Below, piece by piece: positions 9,884 through 18,032 of a stretch of 64,000 nt of DNA. Origin of the DNA: Sinorhizobium kostiense (GTDB lineage: Bacteria; Pseudomonadota; Alphaproteobacteria; Rhizobiales; Rhizobiaceae); NCBI RefSeq assembly GCF_017874595.1, contig NZ_JAGILA010000007.1, positions 124,001 through 188,000 of the forward strand. The letters run 5' to 3'. The translations under genes and the position numbers were made by a program. The notes below the pieces were generated by a model, which did not search any database, had not been told where the DNA came from, and saw only the letters and a program-made list of their open reading frames with translations. The first letter of the stretch is position 1, and each line of letters opens with the position of its first letter.

Positions 9884-9961
9884 GTTTACGGGAAGAGACA
9901 TGCAGCCATATCAAAGTGTTACAGCGACCTTTGCGCGTCTGATAAGACGCGCGGCGCTGAA
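9855..9961 (-). repeat. RIME-like repeat, copy 2, overlapping the end of lpxI
   Basis: Reverse orientation: ctactgcatgtctcc...agagacatgcag, then the caaagtgttacagcgacc...gacgcgcggcgctg half. It fills the whole gap between lpxI and lpxB and supplies the last codons and the TAG stop of lpxI. It ends immediately before the ribosome site of lpxB. Confidence 0.85.
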
Positions 9962-9973
9962 GGGAGGGCGATC

Positions 9974-11158
9974 GTGACGGAGCGCATCTGCAAGCTCGCA
10001 GTGATTGCCGGTGAGGTGTCGGGTGACCTGCTCGGCGCCGACCTGGTGCGCGCGCTTCGCGGGCGGGTGGATGGCGCCGTCGAACTCGTCGGCGTCGGCG
10101 GAGAGGCGCTCGAGGCCGAAGGCCTTGCGTCTCTCTTCGATTATTCCGAATTGTCGATCATGGGCTTCTCGCAGGTGATCGCCCGGCTGCCGAAACTTCT
10201 TCTTCGCATTCGCCAAACCGCGCGCGCCATCGTCGCCGCGCGGCCCGATCTGCTGGTGATCATCGACAGTCCCGACTTCACCCATCGTGTGGCGCAGCGT
10301 GTCCGCGCGGTCCTGCCCGACCTCCCGGTCATCGATTATGTTTGTCCGAGCGTCTGGGCTTGGAAGGCGGAACGCGCGCCGCGGATGCGCGCTTATGTCG
10401 ACCATGTGCTTTCAGTGCTGCCCTTCGAGCCGGAGGTGATGCGACGCCTCGGCGGTCCGCCGACGACCTATGTCGGCCACCGGCTTGCCTCGGACAGCAA
10501 CGTGCTCGCGGTCCGGGAGCAGCGGCAAGCCAGGCAGCAATCGGGGGAGGGCCCTGCTGGCAAGACCTGCCTGTTGCTTCCTGGTTCCCGCGCCAGTGAG
10601 ATCACGCGCCTGCTGCCGATCTTCCGTGATGCCGTCGAGGAACTGGCCGCGCGCCATGAGGGCATGCGCTTCCTGTTGCCGACCGTGCCGCGTCAGGAGG
10701 CGCGGGTGCGCGAGCTCACGGCCGCCTGGAAGGTCCAGCCGGAAATTAGCGTCGCTGCGGAGAAGAAGTGGGAGGCCTTCGCCGAGGCGGACGCCGCGTT
10801 CGCCGCATCCGGAACCGTGATCCTCGAGTTGGCGCTTGCCGGCGTGCCGGTCGTTTCCACCTATTGCGCTGACTGGCTCGTCACGCTGCTGCACGCGCGG
10901 ATTCAGATCTGGACGGCGGCGCTGCCCAATCTCATTGCCGATTTCCCCGTCGTCCCGGAATATTTCAACAAGGCGATCCGCCCGGCGACGCTGACGCGGT
11001 GGTTCGAGCGGCTTTCCAGCGATACGGCCCAGAGGCGGGCGATGCTCGACGGTTTTGCTATCGTGCAGCAACGGATGGCGACCGATCGTCCACCGGGAGA
11101 AAGAGCGGCGGACATCGTCCTCGGCTTTCTCCAAAAGAAAAAACCCGGCCAGTTCTGA
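9974..11158 (+). CDS. lpxB: Lipid-A-disaccharide synthase
   Basis: A glycosyltransferase (GT19) that joins UDP-2,3-diacylglucosamine and lipid X into the lipid A disaccharide at the inner membrane. The 394-residue protein has the N-terminal IAGEVSGDLLGADL signature, the central PSVWAWKAERAP motif, LLPGSRASEI and the donor-site segment AASGTVILELALAGVPVVSTY. GTG 9974 follows a strong GGGAGGG ribosome site (9962-9968). The gene is the last of the lpx run. Its final codons form the left arm of the terminator shared with gltA. Confidence 0.96.
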   Translation: MTERICKLAVIAGEVSGDLLGADLVRALRGRVDGAVELVGVGGEALEAEGLASLFDYSELSIMGFSQVIARLPKLLLRIRQTARAIVAARPDLLVIIDSPDFTHRVAQRVRAVLPDLPVIDYVCPSVWAWKAERAPRMRAYVDHVLSVLPFEPEVMRRLGGPPTTYVGHRLASDSNVLAVREQRQARQQSGEGPAGKTCLLLPGSRASEITRLLPIFRDAVEELAARHEGMRFLLPTVPRQEARVRELTAAWKVQPEISVAAEKKWEAFAEADAAFAASGTVILELALAGVPVVSTYCADWLVTLLHARIQIWTAALPNLIADFPVVPEYFNKAIRPATLTRWFERLSSDTAQRRAMLDGFAIVQQRMATDRPPGERAADIVLGFLQKKKPGQF

Positions 11159-11169
11159 CCGGGTTTTTT
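11138..11169. terminator. Bidirectional terminator between lpxB and gltA
   Basis: The hairpin AACCCGG (11142-11148) with CCGGGTT (11159-11165) is flanked by an A run on the left and a T run on the right, so it works for transcription in both directions. It includes the lpxB stop codon and serves the convergent gltA as well. Confidence 0.85.
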
Positions 11170-11175
11170 GTTCAC

Positions 11176-11220
11176 TAGCGCCGCGTTAAATCGAGGTCGA
11201 GTTAACGCGACATGCAGTGG
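11176..11220 (+). repeat. Partial RIME-like repeat, second palindrome only
   Basis: gcgttaaatcgaggtcgagttaacgc followed by gacatgcag is the second-palindrome half of the repeat found intact elsewhere. It sits between the shared terminator and the gltA stop. The first palindrome is missing. Confidence 0.7.
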
Positions 11221-11228
11221 CGCCGTGC

Positions 11229-12518
11229 TCAGCGCTTGGAAATCGGCAGATAATCGCGCAGCGGCGCGCCGATATAGAGCTGGCGCGGGCGGCCGATGCG
11301 CTGTTCCGGATCCTCGATCATCTCGTTCCACTGGGCGATCCAGCCGACGGTCCGGGCGAGCGCGAAGAGCACGGTGAACATGGTCGTGGGGAAACCCAGC
11401 GCCTTCAGCGTAATGCCCGAATAGAAGTCAATGTTCGGGTACAGCTTCTTTTCGATGAAATACTCGTCAGTCAGCGCGATCCGCTCGAGTTCCATGGCGA
11501 CCTCGAGAAGCGGATCGTCCTTGTGGCCGAGCTCCGCCAAGACCTCATGAGTGGTCTTCTGCATGATCTTGGCACGCGGGTCGTAGTTCTTATAGACGCG
11601 GTGGCCGAAGCCCATCAGGCGGAACGGATCGTTCTTGTCCTTGGCGCGGGCGATATATTCCGGGATGCGGTCAACGGAACCGATCTCCGCGAGCATGTTG
11701 AGTGCTGCTTCGTTCGCACCGCCGTGAGCCGGACCCCAGAGGCAGGCGATGCCTGCGGCGATACAGGCGAACGGGTTGGCTCCCGAGGAGCCGGCCAGGC
11801 GCACCGTAGAGGTCGAAGCGTTCTGCTCGTGGTCCGCGTGCAGGATGAAGATGCGGTCCATGGCGCGTGCTAGAACCGGGTTCACCACATATTCCTCACA
11901 GGGCACGGCAAAGCACATGCGCAGGAAGTTTGCGGCGTAGTCGAGATCGTTCTTCGGGTAAACGAAGGGCTGGCCGATATGGTACTTGTAGGCCATTGCG
12001 GCGATCGTCGGCATCTTGGCGATCATGCGCAGCGAGGCGACCATGCGCTGATGCGGGTCGGTGATGTCCGTCGAGTCGTGATAGAAGGCCGAGAGCGCCC
12101 CGACGCAGCCGCACATGACCGCCATCGGATGGGCGTCGCGGCGGAATCCGGTGAAGAACCGGCTCATCTGCTCGTGAATCATCGTGTGATGGGTCACACG
12201 ATAGTCGAAGTCGTCCTTCTGCGCCTTGGTCGGCAGTTCGCCATAGAGAAGAAGATAGCAGACTTCGAGGAAGTCGCCGTGCTCGGCGAGTTGCTCGATC
12301 GGATAGCCGCGGTGAAGCAGCACGCCTTCATCGCCGTCGATATAGGTGATCTTGGACTCGCACGATGCCGTCGACGTGAAGCCGGGATCATAGGTGAACA
12401 TCTTGGTTTGCTTGTAGAGTGAACCGATGTCCACGACGTCCGGACCGATGGACCCGGATCGCACTGGCAGGTCCGCTGCTTTTCCATCGATGTTTATCGT
12501 CGCGTTTTTTTCTGACAT
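11229..12518 (-). CDS. gltA: Citrate synthase
   Basis: A type II (hexameric, NADH-sensitive class) citrate synthase of 429 residues that condenses oxaloacetate with acetyl-CoA at the entry of the TCA cycle. Signature segments are [20 protein letters not shown] with the catalytic His, [27 protein letters not shown] and FYSGI near the end. The start at 12518 ([12 protein letters not shown]) has GGAGGG upstream; the open frame extends ten codons further without support. It is a single-gene unit running toward lpxB, with a shared terminator. A candidate promoter lies at 12584-12611. Confidence 0.97.
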   Translation of the reverse strand: MSEKNATINIDGKAADLPVRSGSIGPDVVDIGSLYKQTKMFTYDPGFTSTASCESKITYIDGDEGVLLHRGYPIEQLAEHGDFLEVCYLLLYGELPTKAQKDDFDYRVTHHTMIHEQMSRFFTGFRRDAHPMAVMCGCVGALSAFYHDSTDITDPHQRMVASLRMIAKMPTIAAMAYKYHIGQPFVYPKNDLDYAANFLRMCFAVPCEEYVVNPVLARAMDRIFILHADHEQNASTSTVRLAGSSGANPFACIAAGIACLWGPAHGGANEAALNMLAEIGSVDRIPEYIARAKDKNDPFRLMGFGHRVYKNYDPRAKIMQKTTHEVLAELGHKDDPLLEVAMELERIALTDEYFIEKKLYPNIDFYSGITLKALGFPTTMFTVLFALARTVGWIAQWNEMIEDPEQRIGRPRQLYIGAPLRDYLPISKR

Positions 12519-12583
12519 GGGGACCCTCCGTCTATGGCGCCGTGGCATACAAGCTATGCCGAGAAATTGAGCGTTGCGAATTT

Positions 12584-12611
12584 GCTATATGATTTACTTT
12601 CGACTGCCAAG
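12584..12611 (-). promoter_or_regulatory. Candidate sigma-70 promoter of gltA
   Basis: On the minus strand CTTGGC (12611-12606) and TATAGC (12589-12584) are separated by 16 bases, close to the Sinorhizobium vegetative pattern CTTGAC/CTATAT. It would give a leader of about 60 bases before the gltA start. This is a motif match only. Confidence 0.4.
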
Positions 12612-12790
12612 CGATACGAAAGGCAAATTGTGCGACGCGAAAACTGGCATATGGCGATGCAACAACCGCAGTTTACGGCAACATGACGAACAAGATCAAT
12701 GATCGCGCTCAGCCTGATGCGGTACCATTCTTTATAGCTTTGCCGCTTTTTTGAGCAGCTAGTCTTCCGGTTGCAACCTGGACGGTTTGG

Positions 12791-15253
12791 TTGCACGATC
12801 AAGCCGACAGCAAACGGGGTCAGAGCGGGCTACAAATGAGGGAGGGGCAGGGTGAGGCGCCGGCGCAGTTGGACGAGCAGCGCACCCGGTATGCGGCTCA
12901 TCTCGCGCCCCTCGCTCATGCCGGCAAATCCCCTCGAATCCTGGCCAAACTTCAGGCCTGCACGCCTCCGACGTGGTCATCGGCACGCAGCAGCGGCCGT
13001 ACGACCGTCGCCTCCGCCGTTCGCGGGCTGCGTTCCGCCATGCAGGAAGAAGCCGAATACGGCCACGGTTTCGTCTTGGTACCCGTGCTCCTTGCGCTTG
13101 GCTCCATCAGCTGGTTCGCGCTGGCAGAAGCACCCGGAATTGCTGAACTTGCAGCACTGACATGCGTTTTTGGCATGGCGGCCCTCTTCTGCTCCGGACG
13201 GTTTCGCCCCTATCGGCCGCTGGTTCTGGCTCCTTGCCTGGTGGCGGGAGGTATGCTGCTTGCTGCGATCGAAACCGTCCGGCTGGGCACTGTGGTTCTC
13301 GATGGCCCCGTGACGACCAACGTCCGTGGGATCGTCCTGTCGCGAGAGGCCGACGACAAAGGCCGCTGGCGCTACCTCGTCGAAATCCGCGAGACGGCCG
13401 CGCCGCAATTGCGCAGACCGCCGACCCGGGCAACGCTGTTGGCACGCAGCCGCCACGCGCCTTTTCCGATCGGTTCGGCGATCGAGGGCAAGGTCCGGCT
13501 CTCGCCACCTTCTGGGCCTGCGCTTCCGGGACTAAATGATTTCGCCTTCGACGCTTACTACAGAGGCATTGGTGCGGTGGGGTTCTTTTTTGGCACTCCG
13601 CGGGCAACCGCAGGAGCGGAGGTCGCCGCAGAATCCACCATGTCCGTCTCCATGAGGGTGGCTGCCTACCTCACAGCGACACGCGAGGCTGTCGGCAATC
13701 AAATACGCACGACCATTGGCGGTGATACGGGTGCAATGGCCGCAGCGCTCGTCACAGATGAAGAGCGCGCGATCAGTCGCGAGACCGTCGAGATTCTGCG
13801 TTCGGCGGGGCTCTCGCATGTGCTCGCCATTTCGGGGCTCAACATGGTCCTTGCCGCAGGTACGTTCCTCGTGGGCGCGCGGACCCTGTTGAACTTGCTG
13901 CCCGGTGTTGCGGAAAAGCTGGCGATCAAAAAAATAGCGGCCGCCGGGGCGCTGCTCATGGTCTTTTTATACATCCTGATCTCCGGAGGGGCGGTTTCCG
14001 CGCTGCGATCATGGATCATGATCACGATCATGCTTCTCGCCGTTTTCTTCGACCGCGTCTCAATCAGCCTGCGCAACGTGGCGCTTGCCGCGCTCGTCAT
14101 TATTGCCTGGTCGCCATCTTCGGTCGCCGGGCCCGGATTTCAGATGTCGTTTGCCGCGACCCTGGCCCTTGTCGCGGGTTACGCACGTTGGCGCGATCAC
14201 CGCGGCAAGGGCCGGCAGGAAGGGAGCTCGGCGCGATCACTGGGACCCGCCGGCAGCCTTGTCGCTGGCACCGTTGCCACATCGTTCATCGGCGGACTAG
14301 CGACAGCCATCTACGCCGCGGCCCATTTCCAGAGGCTGCCGGCCTACGGATTGGCGGCAAATATTGCCGCGACGCCGCTGATCGGCATCCTCATCATGCC
14401 GTTCGGCCTCTTCGCCATGTTACTGATGCCCTTCGGGCTCGAGTACTACCCTTTGATGGTGATGGGTCAGGGGCTGGAGTGGATGCTTGCCGTCGCCCGG
14501 TATGTGGCGGCACTCGATGCCGACTGGGTCACCGGCCGCGTCGGCGACTTCGGTTTCGTTTCGATCGCTTCCGGTGGCGTGCTTCTCTGCGTGCTCAGAA
14601 CCCGTCTGGCGCTCCTCGGAGCCGTGCTGGTCCTCATGGGTGGAACGGCGATCGCGCTGGAACGCCAGGCCGAGCGCCCGTCGATTTTGGTCTCGGAGGA
14701 CGGCCGGCTGGTTGGCCTCGTTTCCGACGAGGCGATCGCGACGAACCGGACGCGGCCACCTGATTTCATCTTTTCGCAATGGCAGCGAGCACTCGCCCTC
14801 GGCCGGCACATGCCGCCGGTCGAGCTGGCTTCCTCACCCGGCGGAACTCCGGCGATCGGCGTCGAAGCGGCGGTCGCGTTGGCGACGGCAAAGCCAGGCG
14901 CCTTTCGTTGCCGGGAGAACGCCTGGTGCGCCGGTCGCAGCCGGGAAGGTTGGGCGGTTCTCGTTATCGATGAGCCGGAGCTCTTCCCGGCCTTGTGCGG
15001 GCGTGCCGATCTGGTGATCGTCGCAACCCGCCGGCCACTACCTGCCTGTGCTTCAGGTCGTGCACGCATCCTGACAGGTGAAACGTTGCGGCTGAGCGGT
15101 GCCGTCGAAATTTACGCCGATCGCGCCCGACCCGGCGAGCTGCCGCGCATGCGTGCCGTCACGGCGTTCCGCTCCACAGAGCGCCCGTGGCAGCATCACC
15201 GCCGGTACGATTGGCGCAGCAATACCTTCTCGACCGTGTCGCCGGAGATCTAG
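12791..15253 (+). CDS. comEC: ComEC/Rec2-family membrane protein
   Basis: A large polytopic membrane protein related to ComEC, the channel that carries single-stranded DNA across the inner membrane in competent bacteria. Hydrophobic helices near residues 95-165 precede a soluble domain of the DUF4131 type (ALPGLNDFAFDAYYRGIGAVGFFFG). The competence domain with LSHVLAISGLNMVLAAGTFL near residue 343 and several further helices follow. The last ~180 residues resemble the degenerate C-terminal part of rhizobial homologues and lack the HxHxDH metal motif of the beta-lactamase-like domain. The start is uncertain: ATG 12791 is the longest form, ATG 12836 and ATG near 13040 are alternatives. Function in DNA uptake is not established for this group. 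Confidence 0.8.
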   Translation: MHDQADSKRGQSGLQMREGQGEAPAQLDEQRTRYAAHLAPLAHAGKSPRILAKLQACTPPTWSSARSSGRTTVASAVRGLRSAMQEEAEYGHGFVLVPVLLALGSISWFALAEAPGIAELAALTCVFGMAALFCSGRFRPYRPLVLAPCLVAGGMLLAAIETVRLGTVVLDGPVTTNVRGIVLSREADDKGRWRYLVEIRETAAPQLRRPPTRATLLARSRHAPFPIGSAIEGKVRLSPPSGPALPGLNDFAFDAYYRGIGAVGFFFGTPRATAGAEVAAESTMSVSMRVAAYLTATREAVGNQIRTTIGGDTGAMAAALVTDEERAISRETVEILRSAGLSHVLAISGLNMVLAAGTFLVGARTLLNLLPGVAEKLAIKKIAAAGALLMVFLYILISGGAVSALRSWIMITIMLLAVFFDRVSISLRNVALAALVIIAWSPSSVAGPGFQMSFAATLALVAGYARWRDHRGKGRQEGSSARSLGPAGSLVAGTVATSFIGGLATAIYAAAHFQRLPAYGLAANIAATPLIGILIMPFGLFAMLLMPFGLEYYPLMVMGQGLEWMLAVARYVAALDADWVTGRVGDFGFVSIASGGVLLCVLRTRLALLGAVLVLMGGTAIALERQAERPSILVSEDGRLVGLVSDEAIATNRTRPPDFIFSQWQRALALGRHMPPVELASSPGGTPAIGVEAAVALATAKPGAFRCRENAWCAGRSREGWAVLVIDEPELFPALCGRADLVIVATRRPLPACASGRARILTGETLRLSGAVEIYADRARPGELPRMRAVTAFRSTERPWQHHRRYDWRSNTFSTVSPEI

Positions 15254-15288
15254 GAAGAGCCTCTGCGCACCAGGCGGCAGCATATTCT

Positions 15289-15303
15289 TGAATACAAAAC
15301 TCA
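15289..15303 (+). promoter_or_regulatory. Predicted IRO box (RirA operator) upstream of exbB
   Basis: The sequence TGA-N9-TCA at 15289-15303 matches the iron-responsive operator recognised by RirA in rhizobia. Its arms extend to a perfect 7-base inverted repeat, TTCTTGA (15285-15291) and TCAAGAA (15301-15307). It lies about 180 bp before exbB, whose products power iron-siderophore uptake, as expected for an iron-repressed gene. Confidence 0.6.
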
Positions 15304-15483
15304 AGAAATCCTTGGCATCAAGCTGAGGTTTGTCGTAAGGAGAGTGCCAATGGCTTCACCTGCAGTTGTGCAGGGTGAGGGGTGCTTGCGGCTTTCGACC
15401 CGCATGCAGCATCTTGAACCGATGAAATCGATTGTGCTTGCGTCCGCGCCCGTCGGGCAAGCGTAGACATTATGAGGAATGAC

Positions 15484-16479
15484 ATGTCGAAGCGGACCCG
15501 ATCGGTGTTCAAGGTTTTGATCGCAGCCACGATCGCCGTTTTCCTGGCCGGCCCTCCGGCGACGGGGTTTGCGCAGACGGTGCAACCGGCTCCATCCACG
15601 TCGGGCGCTGAGCAGCCGGCGGTGTCCGCAACACCGGTACCGGGTGTGCGGCGCCCCGAAGAGTCGACCGCGGCTTCTGGCGAAACGCCGCATCTGGGCG
15701 GTGTCGAAGCGCCGGCAGCAACAGGTCCGGTCCTTCCGCACGACCTCTCTCCGGTCGGCATGTTCCTGGCCGCCGACATCGTCGTCAAAACAGTGATGAT
15801 CGCTCTGGCGGTGGCTTCTGTCGTCACCTGGGCGATCTTCCTCGTGAAGAGCCTGGAACTCGCGAGTGCAAAATCGCGGATGCGGCGAGCCGTAGAAGTC
15901 CTGAGCACGGCAAACGGGCTGGCGGAAAGCGAAGCGAAATTTGGCAGCAAAGGCGGCGTTGCCGCAGATATGGTCGCCGCCGCAAGCGACGAAATGGTCC
16001 GCTCGGAGGCGGTGCTGGATCAGGCGCCGGCCGCCGGCGTCAAGGAGCGCGTTTCGTCGCTGCTCGGCCGCATCGAAATTCGCGCTGGAAAGCGGATGAG
16101 CGCCGGCACGGGCGTTCTTGCGTCGATCGGCTCCGTTGCACCCTTTGTCGGCCTTTTCGGAACCGTATGGGGGATCATGAATTCCTTCATCGGCATCAGC
16201 AAGGCGCAGACGACCAATCTGGCGATCGTCGCCCCCGGCATTGCCGAGGCGCTGCTGGCAACCGCAATCGGTCTTGTCGCGGCCATACCCGCAGTCGTGA
16301 TCTACAACTACTTCGCCCGATCGGTAGGCGCCTATAAGCTCATGCTGGCGGACGCCGCGGCGGCTGTCGAGCGTCTGGTGAGCCGCGATCTCGATCATCG
16401 ACACGTTCAAAAGAAACAGCCGCGTCGCCACGAGGGCTATGCCCACGGCGCCGAGGCTTCGATCGCAAGAGTCGGGTGA
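15484..16479 (+). CDS. exbB: Biopolymer transport protein ExbB (long form)
   Basis: An inner-membrane proton-channel subunit of the TonB system, which energises outer-membrane uptake of iron chelates and similar ligands. It has 331 residues from this start, with an N-terminal signal peptide (VFKVLIAATIAVFLAGPPATGFA), a Pro/Ala-rich spacer and then the MotA/TolQ/ExbB core: helices around SVVTWAIFLVKSLELA, APFVGLFGTVWGIMNSFIGI and APGIAEALLATAIGLVAAIPAV. The extended N-terminus is usual in rhizobial ExbB. ATG 15484 is preferred because GAGGAA lies just upstream; ATG 15472 is possible. It overlaps the exbD start region and follows a predicted IRO box. Confidence 0.93.
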   Translation: MSKRTRSVFKVLIAATIAVFLAGPPATGFAQTVQPAPSTSGAEQPAVSATPVPGVRRPEESTAASGETPHLGGVEAPAATGPVLPHDLSPVGMFLAADIVVKTVMIALAVASVVTWAIFLVKSLELASAKSRMRRAVEVLSTANGLAESEAKFGSKGGVAADMVAAASDEMVRSEAVLDQAPAAGVKERVSSLLGRIEIRAGKRMSAGTGVLASIGSVAPFVGLFGTVWGIMNSFIGISKAQTTNLAIVAPGIAEALLATAIGLVAAIPAVVIYNYFARSVGAYKLMLADAAAAVERLVSRDLDHRHVQKKQPRRHEGYAHGAEASIARVG

Positions 16480-16484
16480 CGGCC

Positions 16485-16910
16485 ATGGCGGGAAGACTTT
16501 CCGAAGAGAGCGGCGAACTCGCCGAAAACAGCGAGATCAACGTCACCCCTTTCATCGACGTCATGCTCGTGCTGCTGATCATCTTCATGGTTGCCGCTCC
16601 GCTTGCGACGGTCGACATGAAGGTCGATCTGCCGCAATCGGTTGCCAAGCCGACTCCGCGCGAGGACAAGCCGGTCTTCGTCACGTTGAAAGCCGATCTG
16701 ACCCTTGCGATCGGCAACGAGGAAACGGCCCGTGAGGCGTTCTCCTCCGAGCTCGATCGGATCACGAATGGCAACAAGGAAACGCGCGTGCTGCTCCGCG
16801 CGGACCGACTCGTCGACTATGGCGACTTGATGAGCGCGATGAACCTCATCCAGGGGGCCGGCTACAGCAAGATTGCGCTCGTCGGACTCGAGGCGGCGCC
16901 GGCGCGCTGA
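16485..16910 (+). CDS. exbD: Biopolymer transport protein ExbD
   Basis: The partner of ExbB in the TonB-energising complex. It has about 141 residues, one N-terminal transmembrane helix (INVTPFIDVMLVLLIIFMV, with the conserved Asp in the membrane that carries protons) and a periplasmic domain ending in DLMSAMNLIQGAGYSKIALV. ATG 16485 is chosen; a GTG at 16476 overlapping the exbB stop would add three residues. Coupling to exbB is clear. No tonB follows: the next 180 bp are non-coding and then a Pcm paralogue begins, so TonB must be encoded elsewhere. Confidence 0.94.
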   Translation: MAGRLSEESGELAENSEINVTPFIDVMLVLLIIFMVAAPLATVDMKVDLPQSVAKPTPREDKPVFVTLKADLTLAIGNEETAREAFSSELDRITNGNKETRVLLRADRLVDYGDLMSAMNLIQGAGYSKIALVGLEAAPAR

Positions 16911-17093
16911 CCGCCTCAGTTTCCGTCACCGATACTTCAGCCGCGGCCGCTGCCGGCCGGCGAGTTCCTTTTTCTATGCCGAAATGCCACGGTCGCTTGA
17001 AACCGGCGGTGCGGGGAATTATGAGCTTAATGCATGAAGATCGCGCGGTCCTCCAGCCAACGGCGCCGCGCCTACGGGACACGAGGCAGTATC

Positions 17094-17753
17094 ATGAACT
17101 TCGAAGCAGCGCGCATTAAGATGGTGGACAATCAGATCCGCACGACGGATGTGACGTCCCACTCTGTCCTGTCCGCCTTCCTTACCGTGCCGCGCGAAGA
17201 GTTCGTCCCCGCGAAGATGAGAGAACTTGCCTATATCGATGCGGACATTCAGCTCGTCGGTGGCGTCGAGCCGCGTTACCTGATGGAACCGTCTCCGCTC
17301 GCCAAACTATTGCAGCTTGCGCAAGTCTCGAAGTCGGATGTGGTTCTGGAGATCGGATGCGGCTCCGGTTACGCGTCGGCCTTGCTGTCGCTGCTCGCCA
17401 GTTCCGTGGTGGCGCTCGAAAGCGATGAGTCGCTCGCCGCGAAGGCAACGGAGACTCTGGCGCAGCTCGGCTACGACAACATAGCGGTGGTGACCGGCGA
17501 TCTGGCAAAGGGTTACCCCGCCGAGGCGCCTTACGACGTGATATTCGTCAATGGCTCGGTAGAGGCGATCCCGGCCGCGTTGTTCGAGCAGCTTCGCGAC
17601 GGCGGGCGCCTGGTGGTCGTTGAAGGTTTTGGTAACGCCTCCCGTGCGAAACTTTACCTGCGCGAATCGGGAAGGACGTCCGAGAGGCCCGATTTCAATA
17701 CATCCGTGAAGCCTCTGCCGGGTTTTCGTCGCGAGCAGTCGTTTGTTTTCTGA
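17094..17753 (+). CDS. Protein-L-isoaspartate O-methyltransferase family protein (paralogue 1)
   Basis: A 219-residue SAM-dependent methyltransferase of the PCMT family. The SAM motif VLEIGCGSGYASALLSLL is clear, preceded by the family segment VDNQIRTTDVTSHSVL-x-AFLTVPREEFVP and PLAKLLQL. The glycine-rich SAM loop and the VFVNGSVEAIP post-motif are intact. ATG 17094 has GAGG upstream; the frame is open to 17034 without support. It precedes tolC in the same direction, separated by 279 bp. A second family member next to surE (44071) is the better candidate for the classical repair enzyme, so the substrate of this one is open. Confidence 0.85.
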   Translation: MNFEAARIKMVDNQIRTTDVTSHSVLSAFLTVPREEFVPAKMRELAYIDADIQLVGGVEPRYLMEPSPLAKLLQLAQVSKSDVVLEIGCGSGYASALLSLLASSVVALESDESLAAKATETLAQLGYDNIAVVTGDLAKGYPAEAPYDVIFVNGSVEAIPAALFEQLRDGGRLVVVEGFGNASRAKLYLRESGRTSERPDFNTSVKPLPGFRREQSFVF

Positions 17754-18032
17754 GGCGCCTCCCGTTGAGGGTCCTCATAAAGGGATATAGACGCAAGAAA
17801 ATCGATGTTGCGGATTGGCAACGTATTGCCTGTTTCTTTTTGAAATGCTCGGGTGGAGTGGTGGTGTACAGTTGTCGCAAAACCGAATCCGGGGTTCAAA
17901 GAGCAAGGAAGCGGTGATTTGCTCGCCGATGCTTGGCGCTGCGTGCCATTCTTGGTTGAGCGAATTAACCTGGTAGGGGCTTGCTACTAACTTGCGGGCG
18001 GCAATGCCGTCCGACTGATCGGAGGTAAGATC

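Noticed and set aside
16911..17093. A remnant of tonB after exbD
   Set aside because: The frames after exbD show no proline-rich linker or TonB C-terminal domain.
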